From the NCBI GenBank assembly GCA_015075425.1, contig JABTUL010000001.1:372001-436000 (forward strand): a stretch of 64,000 nucleotides of DNA. Direction: 5' to 3'. This DNA is from Spirochaetales bacterium (lineage in GTDB: Bacteria; Spirochaetota; Leptospiria; Leptospirales; Leptonemataceae). Under the pieces are notes generated by a model that did not search any database, was not told the DNA's origin, and saw only the letters and a list, made by a program, of their open reading frames with translations. Positions 27,178 to 35,938 of the stretch are shown piece after piece; position 1 is the first letter of the stretch, and each line of letters starts with the position of its first letter. The position numbers and the translations under genes were made by a program.

Positions 27178-28366
27178 TACAGATGATCGTTTCGAACACC
27201 TGGCCGGACTCAAGTTGTTGCAAGCAGCCACCCCTCAGGACGAAGAGGAGTGGAAGGAGCTGACCCGACAGAGTCCGGATCTGGCTACAAGGTTCCAGAA
27301 ATTGCAGAGCCTGGACCGGTTGCTCGCCAGCCTGCCTGACGATGTGCAGCTGGCCATTCAAGAAAAGGTGGCCGCGCCCGGGTCATCCACCTTATCCCGT
27401 CGCTTTTTTCTTCCAGGTGCAGCGCTGGCCGCAACCATTCTGCTCGCTCTCTGGTTTCTGGTCCGGCAGGAGGATAAGGTAGAGCAGCCTCTGCTGGCCT
27501 ATCAGTTTGAACTCGAAGCCGGGGCCTGCCAGTACAGGGCTGGGGGACAGCTGGAAAAAGGAGCAACCGTGGAGCACGGTGAGTTTCACGTTCCTTTATT
27601 TTGCGTTTTACGCCTGAAGGGCGAAGACCGATTTCGATTGACCCTTACCGCCAACTCCTCCTTCCAGCTTGCCCAACCATCAGGGGGACTGGATATTCGT
27701 CTGGAACGCGGCCAGGCGCTCATTGAAGAAGCCAGTCGTCCGGAAAATTACAGAACCTCCCTGATCATCGGCGATGCGCGGGCGACCCTGATTGGAACAC
27801 GCCTGAGCGGACGCGTGGAAGATAGCCGGGCCCGCTTTCAGGTTCTGGAAGGTGAAATTCGGCTGCAACAATCTCTGCTGAATCTGAGCAGCAGTCCCTC
27901 CCTTCAGAAGCAACGGTCCAGAATGGAAGAGGCCCTGGGCAGGGGCCTGGAAATTTCGCTGCGCTCCGGCCAGGAAACTGCCCTCTCTCTGGGAAACCTG
28001 CCTGAAAAGGAGCGGCTGCTCGGCGAAATCCGCCTGCTTCTGGAGCAGTCGGCCAGTGCGGAGGAAATCGCAACCTGGAAGGAGATGTTGCCCACCGCTT
28101 CGAAGAGCCAACTTTTACTCACGGCCGGGCCAGCGGTAAAGGACCTCAGTCCGGCAGAAATCCTGGCAGCAGAGACCCACTTTCGTTTCCCCGGAGCGCA
28201 AGCGGGAAATGTGGCCCGGGGGATCCTTTTCATCCATCTAAAAAATGGAACGGTTGTTTCTGGTGAGATCCTGGCCACAGAGCCGGAGTACCGCATTCGG
28301 ACAGCGGACGGGCAAATGCTTTCCATTCCAGGAGCAGCAGTGCAAAGAATTTCCAGCGACCCATGA
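27167..28366 (+). CDS. FecR-like membrane regulator with C-terminal Sm-like module
   Basis: A 399-residue protein with a cytoplasmic N-terminus (about 1-80) that probably binds the sigma factor, one membrane helix (about 85-105, LPGAALAATILLALWFLV) and a periplasmic FecR-like domain (about 165-235, including ARATLIGTRLSGRV and FQVLEGEIRL). It ends in a short beta module (about 352-399: HLKNGTVVSGEILATEPEY, then a hydrophobic strand). That module recurs in genes 31305-32222 and 32664-33491. ATG 27167 is preferred; GTG 27152 is also open, and GGAGG abuts it. The overlap with the sigma gene supports a sigma/anti-sigma pair. Confidence 0.75.
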   Translation: MKRNTDDRFEHLAGLKLLQAATPQDEEEWKELTRQSPDLATRFQKLQSLDRLLASLPDDVQLAIQEKVAAPGSSTLSRRFFLPGAALAATILLALWFLVRQEDKVEQPLLAYQFELEAGACQYRAGGQLEKGATVEHGEFHVPLFCVLRLKGEDRFRLTLTANSSFQLAQPSGGLDIRLERGQALIEEASRPENYRTSLIIGDARATLIGTRLSGRVEDSRARFQVLEGEIRLQQSLLNLSSSPSLQKQRSRMEEALGRGLEISLRSGQETALSLGNLPEKERLLGEIRLLLEQSASAEEIATWKEMLPTASKSQLLLTAGPAVKDLSPAEILAAETHFRFPGAQAGNVARGILFIHLKNGTVVSGEILATEPEYRIRTADGQMLSIPGAAVQRISSDP

Positions 28367-28370
28367 TCCC

Positions 28371-29897
28371 ATGAATCTATGGCGAAACCTGGCCAGGCTA
28401 CGTCCGCGGAAATCACTTCGTTTCAAGATTCTCAGTATATACGGGGTGATTGCTCTGGGAACCATTGTCTTTTTTACCGGCCTTATCTTTGAGAATCAGA
28501 CGGATTTACTGACTGCCAATTTTCGTCATGAAATCCATAATCTGGTTCGTTCCGTTTCCGAAACCATCGGCAAACAAAAAGTTACGGCCCGCGATACAGA
28601 ATCTTTCCGTGAGCTGGCCGCCACCCTGTTTGCCCAAAATATTCGGGCCTTCACGGTCTTTGATGATCAGAGCCGAATCGTTTTTCACACTCCAGCGGAC
28701 ACGAACTTCCAGTTACCGCAATGGGTGGGGCAACAAACTCAGGAGTTGCGAGCCGGGAGCGCTCTATTTGAAACCAACCATAATGTCCTTCTGGATGAAA
28801 ATGACTTTGTAGCTTCAGCAGTATTCCGACTGCCGGCCCAGGGAAAGGAGCAGCTTTATCTCCATGCACCGTTGAGTCTGGCCACCATTACGGAACGACT
28901 GCACCAGATTTACTGGCAGGTACTTATCGCCGTCCTCTGGGGACTTTTGCTCAATGTTGTGTTCGGAGTGTTTGTGTACCGGACCATCTTCACTCGTGTC
29001 TTCCAACTTCAGCAGGCAACCGAGGATGTGGCAGCCGGAAATCTCACAGCCAGAGCTGTCTGGAAACGGTCGGATGACGATGAACTGGATCGGATGGGTG
29101 ATGCTTTCAACAGCATGGCAGAAAAAATTGAAGAAACGGTAACGGCCATCTCCCGTATGAATGCGGAAATGCAACAGGAGCTTGCCTTTGGCCGCGACGT
29201 TCAGGAAAGTTTTTTGCCCGATGCGGCCACTTTCAGCCATTTTGCCCCGGCAATCATCTATGAGCCCTTCAGAGAAGTAAGCGGAGACATCTACGGCTTT
29301 TATAAACTGCGCGCTCGTAGTGGCGGTAACTTGCATTGCTTTTTTTTTGCTGATGCCACGGGACACGGAGTTTCCGCGGCGCTGGTCACAACCGTCATCC
29401 TGCAACATCTGCGTTCCGCCATCAATCGTAGCGTGCGACCCGGACAGGTACTCGATCAGGTTGGCGGTAAAATGGAAGCGACATTTCAGGCCAGGTTCAA
29501 TGCTACCGCCGTATTTGGTGTGATTACTGATTCTGGTATTCTCTACATAAGCAATGCCGGCCACCTGCCAGTTATGGTTATCGGAACCGACGGAACTCTG
29601 CGCAAAGCGATCCCCCCTGGCGGACCGGTTCTTGGTGTCATGGATCAGTTTTCCTATGAAGAAGAGCGCCTGCAACTTTTGCCAGGAGATCGGATTGTAA
29701 TTTATTCCGATGGCCTCACAGAAGCCCCTTCTGCCACGGGTCAATTCTTTGGAACAGATAGGATGCAGGATACTGTCGTCAGATATGCACAATTGCCAAC
29801 CCGGGAGATGGTGGAGCATATATTTCAAGAAGTTAAGGATTTTTGCCCGCGCTTTACGGATGATGTCACTCTTTTAGCGCTGAGTGTTCCCGAATGA
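28371..29897 (+). CDS. membrane HAMP/SpoIIE serine phosphatase
   Basis: A 508-residue sensor phosphatase. A first membrane helix (about 20-40) and a second (about 180-205) flank a periplasmic sensor domain, followed by a HAMP linker (about 205-260), a short coiled coil and a C-terminal SpoIIE/PP2C domain. Catalytic motifs are GDIYGFYKL (about 304), DATGHGVSAAL (about 327), YSDGLTEA (about 444) and FTDDVTLLAL (about 495). It should dephosphorylate a STAS protein in response to an envelope signal. The start, ATG 28371, is four bases after the FecR-like stop, and its end overlaps the next gene in an ATGA junction. Confidence 0.9.
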   Translation: MNLWRNLARLRPRKSLRFKILSIYGVIALGTIVFFTGLIFENQTDLLTANFRHEIHNLVRSVSETIGKQKVTARDTESFRELAATLFAQNIRAFTVFDDQSRIVFHTPADTNFQLPQWVGQQTQELRAGSALFETNHNVLLDENDFVASAVFRLPAQGKEQLYLHAPLSLATITERLHQIYWQVLIAVLWGLLLNVVFGVFVYRTIFTRVFQLQQATEDVAAGNLTARAVWKRSDDDELDRMGDAFNSMAEKIEETVTAISRMNAEMQQELAFGRDVQESFLPDAATFSHFAPAIIYEPFREVSGDIYGFYKLRARSGGNLHCFFFADATGHGVSAALVTTVILQHLRSAINRSVRPGQVLDQVGGKMEATFQARFNATAVFGVITDSGILYISNAGHLPVMVIGTDGTLRKAIPPGGPVLGVMDQFSYEEERLQLLPGDRIVIYSDGLTEAPSATGQFFGTDRMQDTVVRYAQLPTREMVEHIFQEVKDFCPRFTDDVTLLALSVPE

Positions 29898-31321
29898 AAG
29901 TTCGTCTGGCTCTGCTCGCGGCCATTTTCATTGCTCTTTTGCTATTCAGTTCCGATTCCATCATGAAGCTCAATGTGAAATTGCTCAAGATAGACATTGC
30001 TCGCGAGCAGATGATGAAGTATGAACTTTCGTCGCGCCTGTTGCGCTACAAATTCAAAAGACTCCTTCACCATTCAGAAGAGATGGAGTCTGAGCTGGGT
30101 TTGTCAGTGGCTGATTCAGCAACGCTGAACCACGCTCATTTAACAGACATCCGACCGGATCCGGGGATCCAGGAAAGGCTGGCCGTGCAAATGGTTAATG
30201 TCATCCGGGCTCTGGGTTTAAAACCACCCCTGCGTCTGGATGATGATCGGCGGCTGCTGGGCCGCCTGCAAGCTGCTTTTTATTTTGAAAGGCTCAAGCA
30301 ATACAAAAGGGCTGCAGATCTTTACAGCAGTCTTATTGAGGAATTGCAGCGGGGTAGCCCCGAACATGGCTTTGCTCTCTTGCATGCGGGCTACTGCGCG
30401 GCTCTGCAGGGCAATGTCGGGCTGGCTTCTGCCCGATTGAAACAGGTGACGAAGGATCATGCCGGTTCCCATTTTGGCGAAAGCGCAGAAATATTGCTGG
30501 AGATTCTGGCGGAACGCGGCCGGCAGAAGGTGCGCATTGAAGCGATTCCCGATGCAGAAGCCCGGGCCAGGGAATACTATCGGTCCGGCCGTTTTCAGGA
30601 AGCGTTACAAACCATGGAGCAGTTGCCCGATCCGCCGCCTGATCTGACATTTATTCGCGCTCGCAGTCTGGAAGAATCCGGACAACTGGAAGAAGCAAAG
30701 AATCTTTACAATACGATCATTCGATCGCCGCAGGCATCACCTCAGATGTTAAAATTCACCAATCGTCGCCTTTTGCTGGTCAATACCATCTACCTGCCAG
30801 ATGAAAAAGAAGCGGCCCGGGCAGCGGATCGGGCCATACAACTGGGGGATACTGCCACCGTTACTTCCGTTCAGAAGGCTGTGGAGCTACGAATGGCACC
30901 GGTCATTAACGGTGATTCCGAAGATCCTCTGCTTGGCTCACTCAGTCAGGAAATTCGCGCAAACGAAACAAGAACGGCTGAGGTGATTCCAGATCGGCCA
31001 CCGCACCGCAGATTACCGGCCTTTTCCGTCCTCCTTGTGGACCAGAGGCTGATCGAAAGTTCACGGCTGGAATTTAGAAATGATCAGGCCCTGGTGGAAG
31101 TGGACGACCTGCAAATGGCCCTGCCGCAGCTTCTGCTCAAGGAATTGCGGTCCCCGCATCAGATTCTTGTGACCGCTGGTGGCACAGAATCCGCCGGCAC
31201 GGCACTGCGTTTTGAAAGAGAGAAAGCCTACTTGATTACAGTGGACGGAGAAAAAGAAATCCCCCTGTCCGATATTGAGAGTGTCCGGATGGACCCTCAA
31301 TGGTATGAAAAACCGCGCTAA
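29894..31321 (+). CDS. TPR-like protein with N-terminal membrane anchor
   Basis: A 475-residue protein with an N-terminal hydrophobic helix (KVRLALLAAIFIALLLFSS) that is an uncleaved anchor or signal. TPR-like helical repeats follow (about 110-330; for example ARAREYYRSGRFQEALQTM and RSLEESGQLEEAKNLYNTI). The C-terminus (about 415-470) is beta-rich, with ILVTAGGTESAGTALRF and PLSDIESVRMDP, reminiscent of the Sm-like module of neighbouring genes. It starts within the stop codon of the SpoIIE gene, so the products are probably made together. It may be a scaffold of the same signalling complex. Confidence 0.7.
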   Translation: MKVRLALLAAIFIALLLFSSDSIMKLNVKLLKIDIAREQMMKYELSSRLLRYKFKRLLHHSEEMESELGLSVADSATLNHAHLTDIRPDPGIQERLAVQMVNVIRALGLKPPLRLDDDRRLLGRLQAAFYFERLKQYKRAADLYSSLIEELQRGSPEHGFALLHAGYCAALQGNVGLASARLKQVTKDHAGSHFGESAEILLEILAERGRQKVRIEAIPDAEARAREYYRSGRFQEALQTMEQLPDPPPDLTFIRARSLEESGQLEEAKNLYNTIIRSPQASPQMLKFTNRRLLLVNTIYLPDEKEAARAADRAIQLGDTATVTSVQKAVELRMAPVINGDSEDPLLGSLSQEIRANETRTAEVIPDRPPHRRLPAFSVLLVDQRLIESSRLEFRNDQALVEVDDLQMALPQLLLKELRSPHQILVTAGGTESAGTALRFEREKAYLITVDGEKEIPLSDIESVRMDPQWYEKPR

Positions 31322-32222
31322 AAGGTTCATGATCGGCTTCATGCTTCTGCTTTCTTCCCTGAAAGCTGATGTGCTTACTCGCAAAACCGGTGAAGTTCTG
31401 GAAGGTCGATTCCAGAGCGCTCAGGACGGTATCATTACCTTTGAACATCAGGGAGTCCTGCTGCGTATACCGGCCACAGAAATAGCCGGTCTTGATCTGG
31501 GATATCCGGGAGCTTCAGTTTGTTACACTCTGCGCTACAGACCGGAAGAGACACATTGCGATGGATTGCTGGTGATTTTGCAAAAAGGTGAAGTGGGCTT
31601 TGCCGATCCATCGGGAATGAAAATAAAAGAACGCCTTCCGGCTTCAAGTCTGGGATCGATAACCTTTCAGAAGAATTCCTCCTGGGAAACGATTGTCCCG
31701 GCCCTGCAGCCCGGAGTCCGGGTCAAGCTGGTGATTCGCGGCAGTGTGCCCGTGGAAGCGGAGGTGACGGCGGTGCGCGGTGATCGGCTGGACTTACGGG
31801 ACACCTCCGGCAAGACCTGGCAGATCAAAGAAGAAGCCATTGAGCGCGGTGAAATTCTGAGCGCAGGCCCGGCGCAAAGGAACTGGGCAATGCTGGTTCC
31901 GGGGCTGCCGCAGTACCGCCGGGGCTCTCGTGTGCGCGGTCTGGTCTGGATGGGCGGCTACCTCGGCGCGGCCGCTCTTGCCGGCTTTTCTTTCCAGCAG
32001 CGCGAGAGGGCCATTGACGCCGCACACCAGGACTTGCGCTTCTGGCTGGTCAATTCTTCTTCCCACGTGTCCGACTACCGGCGCTATGATGGCCAGCTGC
32101 GAGCCACGGTGGCCGTGCTTTTTCTGGCCTATCCCTTTCACCTGTGGGATGGCGGTGCCTTTGAAGTCACGAGCAGCCAGGCTGGTGCCAGTACATTCGT
32201 GGGCATTACGATTCGACAGTAG
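31305..32222 (+). CDS. Sm/SH3-like module membrane protein
   Basis: A 305-residue protein with a signal-like start (FMIGFMLLLSSLKA), then an Sm/SH3-like module (about 18-60: DVLTRKTGEVLEGRFQSAQ, ending LRIPATEIAGLDLG). A second beta-rich region follows, and then a C-terminal membrane segment with LVPGLPQYRRGSRVRGLVWM and a later hydrophobic helix, like the DUF5683-type membrane end of gene 32664-33491. ATG 31305 overlaps the previous gene by 17 bases; ATG 31329 is also possible. The last 17 bases overlap the end of the opposite STAS gene. Function unknown. Confidence 0.65.
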   Translation: MKNRAKRFMIGFMLLLSSLKADVLTRKTGEVLEGRFQSAQDGIITFEHQGVLLRIPATEIAGLDLGYPGASVCYTLRYRPEETHCDGLLVILQKGEVGFADPSGMKIKERLPASSLGSITFQKNSSWETIVPALQPGVRVKLVIRGSVPVEAEVTAVRGDRLDLRDTSGKTWQIKEEAIERGEILSAGPAQRNWAMLVPGLPQYRRGSRVRGLVWMGGYLGAAALAGFSFQQRERAIDAAHQDLRFWLVNSSSHVSDYRRYDGQLRATVAVLFLAYPFHLWDGGAFEVTSSQAGASTFVGITIRQ

Positions 32223-32544
32223 CTCCTGCGGGTATCGTATCCACAAATTCAAAGAGTTTCTCAATAAACATAAGCCGGAACAGACTGCGGATCTCCGTGC
32301 TCGCGGAAACGAGCACAAATCGGGCTCCGGATCGCCCTTTGTAGCTACGCTGGGCTGCTATCAAGAGGGCCATACCGGAAGAATCAATGTGGGTCACGTC
32401 TTTCAGGACCAGGGCCAGCCTGTTGTGCTCTTTCATCCGCCCGTCCAGAAAGCGGCGAAACTCCGCCGCAGCAAAGAGATCCAGGACACCCTTAAGGTCC
32501 AGCACCAGAAAATCGCTCTTCTGGCTTTCAACGTACTCAAACAT
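32206..32544 (-). CDS. STAS-domain anti-anti-sigma factor
   Basis: A 112-residue single-domain STAS protein. The start MFEYVESQKSDFLVLDLKG and the core THIDSSGMALLIAAQ are typical; one Ser of the DSSG motif is the usual phosphorylation site. In partner switching the unphosphorylated form sequesters a GHKL anti-sigma kinase, and SpoIIE phosphatases reset it. The frame is open to 32604, but homology starts at ATG 32544. It is the only minus-strand gene in the cluster 26653-34558, converges on the Sm-like gene (17-base overlap) and diverges from the gene at 32664. Confidence 0.88.
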   Translation of the reverse strand: MFEYVESQKSDFLVLDLKGVLDLFAAAEFRRFLDGRMKEHNRLALVLKDVTHIDSSGMALLIAAQRSYKGRSGARFVLVSASTEIRSLFRLMFIEKLFEFVDTIPAGATVES

Positions 32545-32663
32545 GAACGCACTCCTGGCCCGTTTCCAGGACTTAGTCCCGGGCGCGGCGGTCATAGACA
32601 GCAAAAGGAAAAAAAACCTTCATTTCCCTGTCTGATTTTTTTGGGAGCAGCACTAAAAAGGTC

Positions 32664-33491
32664 ATGCAACTGAGGATTGTGGTTCTCTGGTTCTTTCCGG
32701 CCCTGGTTTTTGCAGATGTTGTTGTCTTGCGGAATGGACAGAGCCTGGAAGGAAGGATTCAGCGACAGGATCGTAGCAGCATCGTTCTGGAGACCACAAA
32801 TGGCCCGCGGACCATCGGTCGTCATGAAGTGCGTAGAATTACCTTTGGCGCTGTAGATCTGGAAGCTGCACAGCGCAGGGAGGAATTGCTGCGTCAGAAA
32901 AAAGCCGCCGAAGAAGAGTCCCGGGCAGAAGAGGAGCGCCTTCTTCTGGAGGAACGGAAAAAAGAAGAGGCCCGGCAGCGCGAGGAATCGAGCAACAGAA
33001 ACCGGGGACTGCTCTTGCGTTCCATGGTGCTACCGGGCTGGGGTCATCTGGCCGCCGGCCAGACCACACCGGGCGCACTGTACGCGGGCACGGCGGCAAT
33101 TATGGCTTCAGCTACAGCCTCCTTGCATACAAGCGCGATTGCGTCCCGCTCCGTCTATCATACCACAGCCTTGCGCAATAACTTGCTGGCCCTGCAGCTG
33201 GGCAGCGGCAATACGCTTTCCGCAGTTAAAGAATCCAGTCTCCTCTACAGCCTGGCCCTCAACCGCACAGCCCGACAGGACTATACCCGCTCTGTGGCCA
33301 ACTACAATGCTTTTCTGGCCGTGGATCTGACCTTTTACCTGGCGCAACTGGCACACCTTGCGATCAGTACCCGGTCGGAATCGATGAAGACAGCGGGCAG
33401 AGTGCATTTTCTCTTACTGCCGGATACACCAGAAACCAGACAGGCGCGACATGGTATTGCCTGGAGTTTTGCCTGGACAAATCAATTATGA
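32664..33491 (+). CDS. Sm/SH3-like module, coiled-coil and membrane protein
   Basis: A 275-residue exported protein. A signal peptide (MQLRIVVLWFFPALVFA) is followed by the Sm/SH3-like module (about 18-65: DVVVLRNGQSLEGRIQRQ, ending VRRITFG), a highly charged coiled coil (about 70-115, Glu/Arg/Lys-rich), and a DUF5683-like C-terminal membrane region beginning LRSMVLPGWGHLAAGQ. The same order of module and membrane region is seen in gene 31305-32222, so the two are probably paralogues. Its stop overlaps the next start in an ATGA junction. Function unknown; an envelope-associated role is likely. Confidence 0.7.
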   Translation: MQLRIVVLWFFPALVFADVVVLRNGQSLEGRIQRQDRSSIVLETTNGPRTIGRHEVRRITFGAVDLEAAQRREELLRQKKAAEEESRAEEERLLLEERKKEEARQREESSNRNRGLLLRSMVLPGWGHLAAGQTTPGALYAGTAAIMASATASLHTSAIASRSVYHTTALRNNLLALQLGSGNTLSAVKESSLLYSLALNRTARQDYTRSVANYNAFLAVDLTFYLAQLAHLAISTRSESMKTAGRVHFLLLPDTPETRQARHGIAWSFAWTNQL

Positions 33492-34558
33492 AACTTTTTA
33501 TTATCATTTATATTGCGCTCTGTGTTTCCTGTCTGGGCGTGGAAAATAGTCCCTACGATACAGCTCGGGGAGGGGTCCAGGGATTCTTTCTTCTGGATGC
33601 ACTGGCAAAAAATCCAGATCACACGCAGCGCATTCGTTTCCTGGTGAGCACGGATGCCCAGTCCATTCTGGAATCGAGCGGCGATGGTCATTGGAAGAAG
33701 ATCGATTACAGCGCTGAACCCTTTTCGCGACTCGCCCTGAGGGGACAGACACTTCTTGCACTGGGCTCCGGAAATGATACCTACTATTCTTCTCTGGACA
33801 TGGGTCGGAGCTTCAGCAGCCAGACGGTTCCCCTCGGTGGTTTTCAGGCCAATCGAATCGCCGCTTGTGGAGATCTTGTAGTCGTGACCACACATGCCGG
33901 GGGTACGGGTTTTCGAGCAACCACCAGTCTAAATGGAGGTCAGAGCTGGACCGGACCCGTACTGATCCAGGGCGGCGGCCCGGCTTCAGCGGACCTGGCA
34001 ACCTGCCCGGAAACTGCGGCGGGTACTTGCAGCGGGTTCTGTATGGCTTCAGGCTCCGGCGGCGGGACACACATAACAGCCCATGCGAGCGACGGCGCTA
34101 ACTGGAACACTATCGCCGGGCTTCCGGCGGGAACACGTAACGGCGCAGCATCAGGACGGCAGGGCATTCTCATTGGAACTTCAACAGGGGGAATTTATCA
34201 TTCCTCCGGTGATCCGACCAATTTTTCTCTGGTCGATACAGCCCTCAGTTACATCGGGCAAATCGTTCATACCGGTGATGTTTTCCTTTCCGTTTCTCTC
34301 AGCGGTGCCGTTGTGCAACTGCGCCGTTCTCATGATCCCGCTTCTGGCATCTGGACACAGACCGACGTTGACTTCTCCGTGGATCCGCCCACGATCAATT
34401 CGCTGACGGCCAAAAATGGCGTTGTCCTTCTTGTGGGCAATCGCAGTGGCAATCCGTTCATTTTGCGCAGTACGGATCACGGTCTGTCCTGGATACAGGA
34501 TGAAATCAGCTTTTCCGGTATTACCAGCCTTTCCGATGCCATGAGCATTCTGGAATGA
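33488..34558 (+). CDS. lipoprotein with BNR/propeller-like repeats
   Basis: A 356-residue lipoprotein (MKLFIIIYIALCVSC, lipid on the last Cys). The mature part looks like a beta-propeller with Asp-box-like turns: SGDGHWKKI, SLDMGRSF, SLNGGQSWTGP, ASDGANWNTI, STDHGLSWIQD. Such repeats occur in sialidase-like and photosystem-assembly (Ycf48-like) propellers; no catalytic residues can be assigned. It is the last gene of the ECF sigma cluster and is translationally coupled to the membrane protein before it. Confidence 0.75.
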   Translation: MKLFIIIYIALCVSCLGVENSPYDTARGGVQGFFLLDALAKNPDHTQRIRFLVSTDAQSILESSGDGHWKKIDYSAEPFSRLALRGQTLLALGSGNDTYYSSLDMGRSFSSQTVPLGGFQANRIAACGDLVVVTTHAGGTGFRATTSLNGGQSWTGPVLIQGGGPASADLATCPETAAGTCSGFCMASGSGGGTHITAHASDGANWNTIAGLPAGTRNGAASGRQGILIGTSTGGIYHSSGDPTNFSLVDTALSYIGQIVHTGDVFLSVSLSGAVVQLRRSHDPASGIWTQTDVDFSVDPPTINSLTAKNGVVLLVGNRSGNPFILRSTDHGLSWIQDEISFSGITSLSDAMSILE

Positions 34559-34563
34559 CGCGT

Positions 34564-34578
34564 TTAGAATAATTCTAA
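34564..34578. promoter_or_regulatory. PerR/Fur-like 15-base palindrome upstream of trhP
   Basis: A perfect inverted repeat, TTAGAAT-A-ATTCTAA. It differs from the PerR box consensus TTATAATnATTATAA at only two symmetric positions and also resembles Fur boxes. TAGAAT within it is one base off a sigma-70 -10 element, although no good -35 is visible. It sits in the 59-base gap between the propeller lipoprotein stop and the GTG start of trhP, 40 bases before that start. A repressor bound here would block trhP transcription. No regulator gene of this family is in the window. Confidence 0.5.
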
Positions 34579-34617
34579 TTGGGTAGACGAAAGCTATACA
34601 GCCTTTTTGCTGGCCCT

Positions 34618-35937
34618 GTGAGAAAACCTGAACTCTTATCTCCGGCCGGAAGCCTGAAGAGTATGCGCTACGCCTTTGCCTATGGAGCCGATGCAGTCTA
34701 TGCCGGGCACCCGCGCTTTAGCCTGCGCGTCCGCAATAATGAATTCCATAAGCAGGAAGCTATCAGCGAAGCCATCGATATGGCCCATCAGGCCGGAAAG
34801 AAATTCTTTATAGCCTGTAATATACTGGCTCACAACAGCAAATTGCGATCTTTCCTTTCCCGTATGGAGCCTATGATGGAAGCCGGACCTGATGCCCTGA
34901 TCATGGCCGATCCCGGGTTGATCATGATGGTGCAGGATCGCTGGCCGCATATCCCCATTCATCTTTCCGTGCAGGCCAACACGATGAGCTACGCAACCGT
35001 CCGTTTCTGGAAAAAACAGGGGCTGGCCCGGATCATTCTTTCGCGTGAACTTTCCCTTGAAGAAATTGAAGAAATCCGTAATGAATGTCCTGATATGGAA
35101 CTGGAAACGTTTGTCCACGGGTCGCTTTGCATGGCTCATTCTGGCCGCTGCCTTTTATCCGGTTATATCAATTCGCGTGATTCCAACCAGGGGAACTGTA
35201 CCAATGCTTGCCGCTGGGACTACAAAGTAGAACCGGCCCGGGAAACGGTGGAGGGAGTGTATATGCTCGAGCAGGATCATCGGCCTGGAGAATATATGCC
35301 CGTATTTGAAGACGAACACGGTACCTACATTATGAATTCCAGGGATCTGCGGGCCGTGCAGCATGTCTCAAGGCTGGTGCGCATGGGGATCGATTCCTTA
35401 AAGATTGAAGGCCGCACCAAGTCACACTACTATGTGGCCCGCACCGCCGGAGTATACCGGCAGGCCATTGACGACGCCGTTTCTGGCAAACCTTTTGATG
35501 TCAGTCTTCTTGAAGAACTTTCACACCTGGCCAACCGTGGTTACACAGATGGTTTTTATACGCGCAGCAAAGAGGATCCTGAGCTTCAGACCTATAGCGA
35601 TGGTTACTCCATGAGTGAAACCCAAAAATTTGTGGGCGAGGTCCTCTCGGGGGACGATGAATGGCTGGATATCGACGTTAAAAATCGTTTTGAAACGGGT
35701 GATCGCGTGCAATTGATCGCTCCCGGACTTAAAAAAATAACTATTTTTACTGTAGGTTCTCTGGAAAACCTGAAGGGTCAGGCAATCCAGATTGCTCCCG
35801 GAAACGGTCATCGCGTGCGCTTGCGCTTGCCGGAGGCACTTCCCGATCTGGACCGGTCCTTTGCTCTACTCATCCGGCACCTCTCAGAGAAGGAAGGGGA
35901 TGTTGTCCGTGCCCGCCGGCAGCTGGCCAGCGTTTAG
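34618..35937 (+). CDS. trhP: tRNA 5-hydroxyuridine-forming protein TrhP (YegQ, U32 family)
   Basis: A 439-residue U32-family protein very like E. coli TrhP/YegQ across its whole length. TrhP helps form 5-hydroxyuridine at wobble position 34 of tRNA. Visible blocks are KPELLSPAGSLKSMRYAFAY, HLSVQANTMSY, ILSRELSLEEIEEIRNE, HGSLCMAHSGRCLLSGYIN, NCTNACRW and SLKIEGRTKS; the Cys residues probably hold an iron-sulphur cluster. GTG 34618 is chosen because the homology starts there; a TTG at 34579 is also in frame. A PerR/Fur-like palindrome precedes it. Its end meets the exporter adaptor gene tail to tail, one base apart. Confidence 0.92.
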   Translation: MRKPELLSPAGSLKSMRYAFAYGADAVYAGHPRFSLRVRNNEFHKQEAISEAIDMAHQAGKKFFIACNILAHNSKLRSFLSRMEPMMEAGPDALIMADPGLIMMVQDRWPHIPIHLSVQANTMSYATVRFWKKQGLARIILSRELSLEEIEEIRNECPDMELETFVHGSLCMAHSGRCLLSGYINSRDSNQGNCTNACRWDYKVEPARETVEGVYMLEQDHRPGEYMPVFEDEHGTYIMNSRDLRAVQHVSRLVRMGIDSLKIEGRTKSHYYVARTAGVYRQAIDDAVSGKPFDVSLLEELSHLANRGYTDGFYTRSKEDPELQTYSDGYSMSETQKFVGEVLSGDDEWLDIDVKNRFETGDRVQLIAPGLKKITIFTVGSLENLKGQAIQIAPGNGHRVRLRLPEALPDLDRSFALLIRHLSEKEGDVVRARRQLASV

Positions 35938-35938
35938 T

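Noticed and set aside
28815-29828. 337-codon minus-strand ORF antisense to the HAMP-SpoIIE gene
   Set aside because: The plus strand has complete SpoIIE motifs; the antisense translation has no family features.
31930-32673. 247-codon plus-strand ORF spanning the Sm-like gene end and the STAS gene
   Set aside because: It runs through two genes with clear motifs in other frames, and its translation looks random.
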